Origin: BOG-908 sp964244615
GTDB lineage: Bacteria; Pseudomonadota; Alphaproteobacteria; Acetobacterales; Acetobacteraceae
Assembly (NCBI GenBank): GCA_964244615.1
Contig: CAXTJP010000091.1
Location: forward strand, 1-10,370
Direction of reading: 5' to 3'
Length of the DNA: 10,370 nt
The notes under the pieces were generated by a model. It ran no database searches. It was not told the origin of the DNA and was given only the letters and a program-made list of their open reading frames with translations. The translations under genes and the position numbers were made by a program. This document shows, in pieces, positions 1-5,461 of the stretch (its first letter is position 1; each line of letters starts with the position of its first letter).

Positions 1-2
1 AC

Positions 3-458
3 GGCGATTGCGGCCTGACCGGGCGCAAGATCATCGTCGACACCTATGGCGGCGCCGCCCCGCATGGCGGCGGCGCGTTCTCCGGCAAGGACCCGACCAA
101 GGTGGACCGCAGCGCCGCCTACGCCGCGCGCTACCTGGCCAAGAACGTGGTGGCGGCCGGCCTCGCCGACCGCTGCACGCTGCAGATCAGCTACGCCATC
201 GGGGTTGCGCACCCGCTCTCGGTCTACGTGGAGCTGCACGGCACCGGACAGGACGTGGAGGAGGCCAAGCTGGAGCGGACGCTGCGGGAGCTGATGAACC
301 TCTCGCCGCGCGGCATACGCGAACACCTTCGTCTGAACGCGCCGATCTACGTGCCGACCAGCGCCTACGGGCATTTCGGGCGTCCGGCGTCCGGCGGGTT
401 TTTCACTTGGGAACAGACTGATCTGGTGCCGACGTTGCAGTCGGCGTTCGGGCGGTAA
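3..458 (+). CDS. metK: S-adenosylmethionine synthetase, C-terminal part (5' truncated by window edge)
   Basis: This enzyme makes S-adenosylmethionine from methionine and ATP in the cytoplasm. Only the last 151 residues are visible; the frame is already open at base 3 and ends with TAA at 456-458. The visible part contains hallmark motifs of the family: GRKIIVDTYGG, the glycine-rich GGGAFSGKDPTKVDRSAAY that contributes to the active site, the segment ending AKNVVAAGLADRC, and GVAHPLSV. The closing FGR and FTWEQTDLV segment is also typical of the family's C-terminus. Nothing looks damaged; the truncation is only the window border. TrmB, encoded next on the same strand, uses S-adenosylmethionine, so enzyme and consumer sit together. 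The intervening 73 bases hold an AT-rich palindrome rather than a normal leader. Identification is secure from the motifs. Confidence 0.97.
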   Translation, partial: GDCGLTGRKIIVDTYGGAAPHGGGAFSGKDPTKVDRSAAYAARYLAKNVVAAGLADRCTLQISYAIGVAHPLSVYVELHGTGQDVEEAKLERTLRELMNLSPRGIREHLRLNAPIYVPTSAYGHFGRPASGGFFTWEQTDLVPTLQSAFGR

Positions 459-489
459 TCGCACGGAACTTGGGCTCAACCCATTATAG

Positions 490-533
490 ATAAAAGTTTT
501 TTGCTTCTTTTTTCCAAAAAAGAAGCGCTTCTT
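490..533. repeat. AT-rich palindromic element between metK and trmB
   Basis: This is an AT-rich island in otherwise GC-rich DNA. It contains a perfect 11-bp inverted repeat, GCTTCTTTTTT (503-513) and AAAAAAGAAGC (516-526), separated by only CC. It also contains an overlapping perfect 14-base palindrome, AAGAAGCGCTTCTT (520-533). The two share bases 520-526, so their cruciform or hairpin forms exclude each other. No T-run follows the hairpin on either strand, so it is not a textbook intrinsic terminator, although it may still end metK transcripts. I recall similar AT-rich palindromes with a KKEAKNFYL-like translation between genes in Acetobacteraceae, which would make this a dispersed repeat. 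That is memory, not a search. Confidence 0.7.
521..525 (+). promoter_or_regulatory. Weak ribosome binding site of trmB, inside the palindrome
   Basis: AGAAG lies six bases before the TTG at 532 and differs from AGGAG at one position. It is the only Shine-Dalgarno-like sequence available. It falls in the right arm of the 11-bp inverted repeat, so folding of that hairpin would hide it. It supports the TTG start only modestly. Confidence 0.4.
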
Positions 534-1206
534 GCCTGTTAAGGCCCCAGCGGACCGCCTCTACGGGCGGCAACGCACCCACGCGCTTCGCCCCCGGCAG
601 CAGCTGCTGCTCGACGTGACTTTGCCGCGTCTGCGTTACACGCCGGGCGAGGGTTTTGCGGCGGCGACAGAACAGCTTTGGCTGGAAGTAGGGTTCGGCG
701 GCGGCGAGCACAGCCGCGCGCAGACCGCGGCCCACCCCGAAGCGGGCCTGATCGCCTGCGAGGTGTTCGAGCAGGGCCTGTGCTCGCTGCTGGCCGCCCT
801 GGTGCCGGAGGGCGGCGAGGCCACCGCCCCGCTGCCGCCCAATTTGCGCATCTGGCCGGACGACGCCCGCACCCTGCTGCGCCTGCTGCCCGAAGCCAGC
901 CTCGACCGCCTGTTCCTGATGTTCCCCGACCCCTGGCCCAAGGCCCGCCACGCCAAGCGCCGCTTCGTTCATCCGGCGATCGTGGCCCTGGCCGCAAGTC
1001 GCCTGAAGCCAGGGGCCGAGTGGCGCATCGCCAGCGATGACCCGACCTACCAGGCCTGGGTCACCGAGGTGATGGCGGCCGCGCCGGCGTTCGCGGCGCC
1101 GCCGCCGGTGACGGAGCGGCCGGATGGCTGGCCGCCGACACGCTACGAGGCGAAAGCCCGCGTGGCCGGGCGGTCACCCCTGTACTGGGTGTTCACCCGC
1201 GTCTGA
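532..1206 (+). CDS. trmB: tRNA (guanine-N7-)-methyltransferase TrmB
   Basis: TrmB methylates N7 of G46 in the variable loop of tRNAs using S-adenosylmethionine. The 224-residue product shows the family layout. An N-terminal RPRQQLLL segment (about 20-27) comes first. The SAM-binding LEVGFGGGEH follows at 51-60, with acidic strand ends at E77 and D110. Next are the signature MFPDPWPKARHAKRRF (130-145) and the C-terminal TRYEAKA (203-209). Its length is normal. The start is a TTG: upstream to an in-frame TAG at 487 there is no ATG or GTG, and the conserved region begins about ten residues after the TTG. The 3' end overlaps the convergent cytochrome b561 gene by 33 bases. SAM made by neighbouring MetK is its substrate. 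Function is well supported; the exact start is less so. Confidence 0.95.
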   Translation: MPVKAPADRLYGRQRTHALRPRQQLLLDVTLPRLRYTPGEGFAAATEQLWLEVGFGGGEHSRAQTAAHPEAGLIACEVFEQGLCSLLAALVPEGGEATAPLPPNLRIWPDDARTLLRLLPEASLDRLFLMFPDPWPKARHAKRRFVHPAIVALAASRLKPGAEWRIASDDPTYQAWVTEVMAAAPAFAAPPPVTERPDGWPPTRYEAKARVAGRSPLYWVFTRV

Positions 1207-1779
1207 CGGCAGCGGACCGCCCGGCAGCATGCGCTGCACCTCGGCCTCGTGGTCGACGAAATGATGCTTCAGCGTGCCGGCCACGTGCAGCACGAACAGC
1301 GCGACCAGCGCCCAGCCGAACGCCGAGTGCAGGACGAAGAACTGGGCGTGGATGCGCTCCTTGGTGGCCGGGTCCTGGTCCGCGATGGCGCCGATACGGA
1401 ACCAGGGCAGGCCGAATATCTTCAGCGGGTTCTGCGCCGCGCCTTTCCACGCACTGTCGTGGATCCAGCCGGTGATCGGCATGGCGAAGATCAGCACGTA
1501 GAGCGTGACGTGCGTGCCGTGGGCGAGCAGCCGCTCCCAGCGCGCGTAAGTGGCGGGCATCGCCGGCGGCGGGTTAGCCCAGCGCCAGAGCAGCCGCATG
1601 ATCGCCAGGCCCAGCACGGTCAGCCCGATGGATTTGTGGACGTTGATGATCGGCCGCTCGGCCGTCTTGGGCAGGGCGTCCACGACCCAGACAAGCAGGT
1701 AGTTCACCACGATGCCGAGCGCGATGAGCCAGTGGAAGATCATGGCGAGCCGTGTGTAGCGTCCGGCAGGTGCGGTCAT
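1174..1779 (-). CDS. Cytochrome b561 family membrane protein (CybB-like)
   Basis: This is a di-heme b-type cytochrome of the inner membrane. E. coli CybB of this family is a superoxide:ubiquinone oxidoreductase, but the partner here is unknown. The 201-residue product has about four transmembrane helices, at roughly 10-32, 47-66, 86-104 and 148-170. Histidines suitable as heme ligands sit in them: H16 (IFHWLIAL), H48 (NVHKSIG), H87 or H90, H151 and H165. The motifs FHWL and MPITGW are typical. The start is the ATG at 1779, because GGAG lies five bases upstream and homology begins at once with RYTRLAMIFHWL. An open extension to 1833 has no such support. The gene overlaps the end of trmB tail to tail and diverges from the glycosyltransferase. 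No structural partner gene is adjacent. Confidence 0.92.
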   Translation of the reverse strand: MTAPAGRYTRLAMIFHWLIALGIVVNYLLVWVVDALPKTAERPIINVHKSIGLTVLGLAIMRLLWRWANPPPAMPATYARWERLLAHGTHVTLYVLIFAMPITGWIHDSAWKGAAQNPLKIFGLPWFRIGAIADQDPATKERIHAQFFVLHSAFGWALVALFVLHVAGTLKHHFVDHEAEVQRMLPGGPLPSDAGEHPVQG

Positions 1780-1784
1780 GAGGT

Positions 1785-1788
1785 CTCC
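1785..1788 (-). promoter_or_regulatory. Ribosome binding site fixing the cytochrome b561 start
   Basis: On the minus strand GGAG is followed by five bases and then ATG (1779). This selects the ATG that begins MTAPAGRYTR over an upstream alternative that would add 18 residues unlike the family. Confidence 0.65.
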
Positions 1789-1827
1789 GTCCGTGATGGC
1801 GGGCGGTGCTGCGGCTGACACGCATCT

Positions 1828-3360
1828 TTGCAATGCGAACAGGTGCAGCCGGTCGGCCCGGCATTACATTGGCATAGCGCGGGCCGTCTCCCAACCCGCT
1901 CCAGGATCACCGACCTGCCACGCACGCTCGCCCAGGCCTTCAAGGCCGCCTCCCCACGCACCGCCCCGCCAGCCACACCGGTCGCCAGCGTGCTGATCCA
2001 CGGCGCGGTGCTGGCGCTGTGGATGGTGCTGCTGGTGCGCGCCTTCGGCGGCGGCGGGATTGCCGCCTGGTCCACCGGCATCGTCTACGTGGGTTACGAC
2101 ACGGTGCTGCTGGGCTTCGTGTTCTGGCAGACCTGGCGGCTGCTGCGGCCGCCGGCGCCGGCGCGCCCTGGCGCCGAGCGGGTCAGCCTCGGCGTGATCG
2201 TGGCCGCCCATAACGAGGCCGGCATCCTGCCGCGCACGCTCGCCTGCCTGTTCGCCCAGACCGATGCGCCGGACCAGATCGTGATCGCCGATGACGGATC
2301 GATCGACGACACGCCCGCGCTGCTGGCGGGGTACGGGCTTTCCCCCCCGCCGCTTGGCACGCTGGGCGAGCCCTCGCCCAGCCACCCGAGCCTGCGCTGG
2401 CTGCGGCTGCCCCATGGCGGCAAGGCGCGCGCGCTGAACGAGGCGATCGGCTGCGTGGACACCGACGCGCTGCTGACCGTGGACGCCGACACCCTGCTGC
2501 ACGAGGGTGCGATCGCGGCCATGCGCCAGGCCTTTGCCGACGACCCGGCCCTGGTGGCCGCCACCGGGGTGTTGACGCCGCTTTGCGGGCCGGACGCATC
2601 CGGCCGGTTCTTCGCCTGGTTCCAGACCTACGAGTACATACGGAATTTCCTGTCCCGCTACGCCTGGAGCCGGCTGGACAGCCTGTTGCTGATCTCAGGC
2701 GCGTTCGCCGGTTTCCGGCGCGAGGCGGTGATCGAAGTCGGCGGCTTCGACCCGGATTGCCTGGTCGAGGATTACGAACTGATCCATCGCCTGTTGCGCT
2801 TCTCGGCCCGCCACGAGCGCGGCTGGCACAGCGCGGTGCTGGGCCGCGCCCGCGCCGTGACCGACGCGCCCGGCACGGCCGGCGCCTTTTTGCGCCAGCG
2901 GCGCCGCTGGTTCGGCGGCTTCCTGCAGACCCAGTACTGGTATCGCGACATGGTCGGCAACCGGCGCTACGGCTGGCTCGGCCTGGCCATGCTGCCGGTG
3001 AAGGCGGCCGACACGCTGCAGCCGGTCTATGGGCTGACCGCGCTCGGGCTGCTGGCGTGGTTTCTCGCCACCGGCCAGTTCGGCGTGCTGCTGCCGGCGG
3101 CGGGCGTGATGACCGGCAAGATCGGCATCGACCTCAGCTTCCACCTCTGGTCGGTGGTGCTCTATCGGCGCTGGACAGGGGACGATCGGTCCACCCGGCT
3201 GAGCCACGCTCTGCTCGCCGCCCTGGCCGAGCCTTTCACCTTCCAGGTCTTTCGGCACACGGGCGCCGCACTCGGCTGGTTCGTGTTCCTGACCGGCCGC
3301 CGGAGCTGGGGGACACAGAGCCGGTTCGGCGTGGCCTCCGCTGGGGAACGGGTCGGGTAG
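1828..3360 (+). CDS. Membrane-bound family 2 glycosyltransferase (start unresolved)
   Basis: This is a processive-type GT2 enzyme that probably transfers sugar from a nucleotide donor to build or decorate an exopolysaccharide at the inner membrane. In the 510-residue frame, two helices (about 52-71 and 84-103) precede the catalytic domain. That domain carries AAHNE (126-130), DDG (155-157), DAD (219-221), GGFD (305-308), ED (314-315) and QRRRW (357-361). Together these are the D, DxD, ED and QxxRW set. Hydrophobic helices follow at about 400-424, 430-447 and 460-489. The layout resembles PgaC/IcaA-like or NodC-like synthases, but substrate cannot be read. The given start is a TTG without a clear ribosome site; CTG at 1915 or GTG at 1990 could be the real start. 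No polymer-export or deacetylase genes are adjacent, so it looks like an orphan. Confidence 0.85.
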   Translation: MQCEQVQPVGPALHWHSAGRLPTRSRITDLPRTLAQAFKAASPRTAPPATPVASVLIHGAVLALWMVLLVRAFGGGGIAAWSTGIVYVGYDTVLLGFVFWQTWRLLRPPAPARPGAERVSLGVIVAAHNEAGILPRTLACLFAQTDAPDQIVIADDGSIDDTPALLAGYGLSPPPLGTLGEPSPSHPSLRWLRLPHGGKARALNEAIGCVDTDALLTVDADTLLHEGAIAAMRQAFADDPALVAATGVLTPLCGPDASGRFFAWFQTYEYIRNFLSRYAWSRLDSLLLISGAFAGFRREAVIEVGGFDPDCLVEDYELIHRLLRFSARHERGWHSAVLGRARAVTDAPGTAGAFLRQRRRWFGGFLQTQYWYRDMVGNRRYGWLGLAMLPVKAADTLQPVYGLTALGLLAWFLATGQFGVLLPAAGVMTGKIGIDLSFHLWSVVLYRRWTGDDRSTRLSHALLAALAEPFTFQVFRHTGAALGWFVFLTGRRSWGTQSRFGVASAGERVG

Positions 3361-3385
3361 TCGTAACGTCCATCCTGGCTTGGCG

Positions 3386-3656
3386 GCCTGCCTCTCCCGT
3401 CGATTGTCTCTCGTCCGGCCGAGGCGGTTCAAGGCCAAGCCGCGTTCGACGGTCGCTTCGCGAGCGCGGAGCCCCCTCGACCGGGCGAAAGCAGGGCTGA
3501 CATGAGGCGAAGGACAGGTGTGCAGACCTGTTCCTTCTTTGCATTGAGCCGCTTGCTTCGGCGGTCCGGCTCGGGTCAAGCCTCGCGCAGCGGCCCGGGC
3601 CTTGACGCGAGCCGGACCGTCGAACGCACGATCGGCGGCAAAGACGGACACCGCCC
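3386..3656 (+). repeat. Dispersed structured repeat, copy A
   Basis: This copy matches, in inverted orientation, the element at 9727-9928. Shared blocks are a 37-base identity at 3401-3437, a 23-base identity at 3451-3473, another 23-base identity at 3486-3508, and a shorter match near 3633-3656 (GGCGGCAAAG, then ACACCGCCC). Internally, CGTCCGGCCGAGGCGG (3412-3427) pairs imperfectly with 3472-3487, with three mismatches in 16. A small hairpin, CGCT-TCGCG-AGCG, lies between the arms. Compared with copy B it carries about 70 extra bases (roughly 3550-3620) that are themselves palindromic. There is no coding content and no transposase. It directly follows the glycosyltransferase stop. Confidence 0.88.
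3562..3619. repeat. 19-bp inverted repeat nested in copy A
   Basis: CGGTCCGGCTCGGGTCAAG (3562-3580) and CTTGACGCGAGCCGGACCG (3601-3619) are complementary at 18 of 19 positions around a 20-base GC-rich loop. The segment is absent from copy B. It resembles the main palindrome of the repeat in containing TCCGGC followed by TCAAG, so it may be a diverged, inserted unit of the same family. In RNA it would form a very stable hairpin, but no T-run follows. Confidence 0.85.
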
Positions 3657-3739
3657 CTCACGGCCGCAGCAGCCTCCTCGACATCGGCCCCGTCCTGCAC
3701 CACTTTCCGGCCAGCCTGCGCTTACGGCCAGGCGCGAGC

Positions 3740-3744
3740 AGGAG
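3740..3744 (+). promoter_or_regulatory. Ribosome binding site of clpP
   Basis: AGGAG lies 12 bases before the ATG at 3757, slightly far but the best match upstream. The alternative ATG at 3793 (MDDDEP) has no comparable site, and an in-frame ATG at 3502 would put repeat copy A into the protein. Confidence 0.5.
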
Positions 3745-3756
3745 CCTTCGCACGCC

Positions 3757-4455
3757 ATGACGCAGACCAGCTACCCCATCCTCCGAGCCCGCATGGACGA
3801 CGACGAGCCGGACCACGACCCGGACAGCCCCGACGTGCCGGAGCCGATCGGCCCCGACAAGAAGGAGCCGGACGACAACAAGACGCTCGGCTCGCCGATC
3901 AACGAGCTGGAAAGCCGGCTGCTCAAGCAGCGCAAGGTGCTGATCTTCGGCGCGATCGACGACAAGGTGGCGCGCGACGTGACCGGCCGCCTGCTGGCCC
4001 TGGCCGGCGCCTCGGCCGACCCGATCGACGTCTACGTGAACTCGCCCGGCGGCCACGTGGAGAGCGGCGACACCATCCACGACATGATCCGCTTCGTCGA
4101 CGCGGAAGCGCCGGTGCGCATGATCGGCACCGGATGGGTGGCCAGCGCCGGCGCGCTGATCTTCCTGGCCGGCCGCAAGGAGCGTCGGTTCTGCCTGCCG
4201 CAGACCCGTTTCCTGTTGCACCAGCCGATGGGCGGCGTGCGCGGACCCGCCGTCGACATCGCCATCGAGGCACGCGAGATCGTCAAGATGCGCGAGCGGC
4301 TGAACCGGCTGATCGCATACGAGACCGGCCAGAGCTACGAAAAGGTCGCCAAGGACACCGACCGCAACTACTGGATGAGCGCCGAGGAGGCCGTGGCCTA
4401 CGGCATGCTGTCCAGGACGATCAGCAGCCTGAAGGAACTCGACCAGGCATCGTAG
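3757..4455 (+). CDS. clpP: ClpP-family peptidase paralogue with Ser-His-Asn site
   Basis: This is the proteolytic subunit of a Clp-type protease, which normally forms 14-mer barrels fed by ClpX or ClpA. The 232-residue product has the ClpP fold motifs: an INELESRLLKQRKVLIFGAI entry region, YVNSPGGHVESGDTIHDM, the nucleophile S130 in ASAGA, and H155 in LLHQPMGG. The third catalytic position, 49 residues after the histidine as in E. coli ClpP, is N204 in DTDRNYWMSAEEA, where Asp is expected. The N-terminus carries an acidic stretch (about residues 13-45, DDDEPDHDPDSPDVPEP and on). The catalytic Ser sits 19 residues later than in the E. coli precursor. No clpX or tig is adjacent, so this is probably a secondary paralogue. 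Family is certain; activity is uncertain. Confidence 0.93.
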   Translation: MTQTSYPILRARMDDDEPDHDPDSPDVPEPIGPDKKEPDDNKTLGSPINELESRLLKQRKVLIFGAIDDKVARDVTGRLLALAGASADPIDVYVNSPGGHVESGDTIHDMIRFVDAEAPVRMIGTGWVASAGALIFLAGRKERRFCLPQTRFLLHQPMGGVRGPAVDIAIEAREIVKMRERLNRLIAYETGQSYEKVAKDTDRNYWMSAEEAVAYGMLSRTISSLKELDQAS

Positions 4456-4456
4456 G

Positions 4457-4496
4457 CGAAGTCGGTCGCGGGCGGAAACGCCAGCGACCGACTTCG
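4457..4496. terminator. Bidirectional terminator-like hairpin between clpP and merR
   Basis: CGAAGTCGGTCGC (4457-4469) and GCGACCGACTTCG (4484-4496) form a perfect 13-bp inverted repeat with a 14-base loop. It starts one base after the clpP stop codon and lies between two convergent genes, a classic position for a shared terminator. No T-run follows on either strand, so it may act as a weak or factor-assisted terminator, or protect 3' ends. Confidence 0.65.
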
Positions 4497-4525
4497 ATGC
4501 CGCTCGGTCGATCAGCACCCACACA

Positions 4526-5059
4526 TCAGCGGTGGACGATCGATCGCAGCGCTTCGAGCTCCGAGAGCGCGTAGAGAAGCGCCGCCCGCAGCCGTTCGGC
4601 CTCGGTTTGCCGGCGCTGCACCGGCGTTGCCTCCACCGGCATGACGAGCTGCATCTGCTTGCCGTTCGGCGCCTGCGCCCGCTCGGCTTCGGCAGCCAGG
4701 CGCTCCGCCTCGTTCGGCGGCGGGATGTCGTCCGCCAACTGGCCGCCGCCCTCGCGCAGCAGGCGCTGCACGCCCTTGATCGTGTAACCCTGGGTGTAGA
4801 GCAGGTCGGAGACACGGCGCAGCAGCGAGATGTCGTCCGGCCGGTAGTAGCGGCGGCGGCCGCCGCGCTTCAGCGGCTTGACCTGCGGGAACTTGGTCTC
4901 CCAGAAGCGCAGCACGTGCTGCGGGATGTGCAGTTCGTCGGCGACCTCGCTGATCGTGCGGAACGCGCCGGCCGCCTTGCGCAGCCTGGGACGGGACGCG
5001 TCGTCCGGCGGCTCCGGCATGTCGAGCGGCCCTCGCGCCACCTCCTCCAACGCGCTCAT
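4526..5059 (-). CDS. MerR-family transcriptional regulator linked to ihfA
   Basis: This is a DNA-binding regulator of 177 residues. A winged helix-turn-helix of MerR type spans about residues 33-103: TISEVADELHIPQHVLRFWETKFPQVKPLKRGGRRRYY, then RPDDISLLRRVSDLLYTQGYTIKGVQRLLRE. After it comes a proline- and glutamate-rich linker and a C-terminal helix, RLRAALLYALSELEALRSIV, that may dimerise. There are no cysteines suited to metal sensing, so the inducer is unknown. The ATG at 5059 overlaps the ihfA stop as ATGA. GGAGGG at 5069-5074 inside ihfA is its ribosome site, so the two are translationally coupled. I recall a MerR-type gene directly after ihfA in many alphaproteobacteria, but I know no firm function for it. 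Confidence 0.9.
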   Translation of the reverse strand: MSALEEVARGPLDMPEPPDDASRPRLRKAAGAFRTISEVADELHIPQHVLRFWETKFPQVKPLKRGGRRRYYRPDDISLLRRVSDLLYTQGYTIKGVQRLLREGGGQLADDIPPPNEAERLAAEAERAQAPNGKQMQLVMPVEATPVQRRQTEAERLRAALLYALSELEALRSIVHR

Positions 5060-5367
5060 TCGTCGTCGCCCTCCGGCGCCGCCTGGCCGTTGATCTGCGC
5101 CTTCAGCACCTGGCTGGGGCGGAACACCAGAACGCGTCGCGGCAGGATCGGCACCTCCACGCCGGTCTTCGGGTTGCGGCCGATCCGCCGGCCCTTCTGC
5201 CTGACAGAGAAGGTTCCGAAGCCGCTGATCTTGACGGATTCCCCCGTCTCCAGCGCCTTCGAGACCCGCTCCAGGACGCTCTCCAGCAGGTCGGCCGATT
5301 CGTTGCGCGACAGACCGACCTCGGCATAGATCCGCTCGGCAAGCTGCGCGCGTGTGACGGTATTCAT
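5056..5367 (-). CDS. ihfA: Integration host factor subunit alpha
   Basis: This is a nucleoid-associated protein that pairs with IhfB and bends DNA sharply at specific sites, affecting promoters, recombination and replication. The 103-residue product has the HU/IHF fold: helices TRAQLAERIYAEVGLSRNESADLLESVL, then KISGFGTF (46-53), then the beta arm with GRNPKTG (63-69), where P66 is the intercalating proline. The closing RRVLVFRPSQVLKAQI is typical. The acidic tail EGDDE is a small extension. RNPKTG and the overall form favour IhfA over HU. It lies downstream of fabH after a 94-base gap with its own candidate promoter, and it is coupled to merR by a 4-base overlap. Confidence 0.95.
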   Translation of the reverse strand: MNTVTRAQLAERIYAEVGLSRNESADLLESVLERVSKALETGESVKISGFGTFSVRQKGRRIGRNPKTGVEVPILPRRVLVFRPSQVLKAQINGQAAPEGDDE

Positions 5368-5373
5368 CCCGAC

Positions 5374-5402
5374 AAGCTAATGAGACTGGCTGCCTCGGTC
5401 AA
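5374..5402 (-). promoter_or_regulatory. Candidate sigma-70 promoter of ihfA-merR
   Basis: On the minus strand TTGACC (5397-5402, five of six consensus bases) is followed, after a 17-base spacer, by TAGCTT (5374-5379, three of six). It lies in the 94-base gap after fabH. The predicted transcription start is close to or at the ihfA ATG (5367), and no Shine-Dalgarno sequence precedes that ATG, so the mRNA could be leaderless. The -35 box is good; the -10 box is weak. Confidence 0.45.
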
Positions 5403-5461
5403 CGAAACGTCACACGATCAGTGAGTTACCACGCTGAACTGCGGCGTGGTGTGCAGCCGGG

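Larger units (their letters stand above)
3361..3756. other. 396-bp gene-free stretch, mostly repeat copy A, leading into clpP
   Basis: No protein with family character is visible on either strand. Bases 3386-3656 are the structured repeat described separately. Bases 3657-3756 must hold the clpP leader. I see no convincing sigma-70 promoter there: TCGACA at about 3677 is a fair -35 box, but nothing at the right distance resembles a -10 box. No intrinsic terminator with a T-run follows the glycosyltransferase stop, so the palindromes of copy A may serve that role. Confidence 0.6.

Noticed and set aside
503..526. The AT-rich inverted repeat as an intrinsic terminator of metK
   Set aside because: The stem is good, but on neither strand does a T-run follow. 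It is listed as a repeat, with a termination role left open.
2695..3703. Minus-strand open frames covering the glycosyltransferase end and repeat copy A
   Set aside because: Their translations have no family features. Similar translations around copy B arise only because the DNA repeat is shared.
3502..3756. An 85-residue N-terminal extension of ClpP from an ATG at 3502
   Set aside because: The extra residues come from the non-coding repeat copy A, and a ribosome site supports the ATG at 3757.
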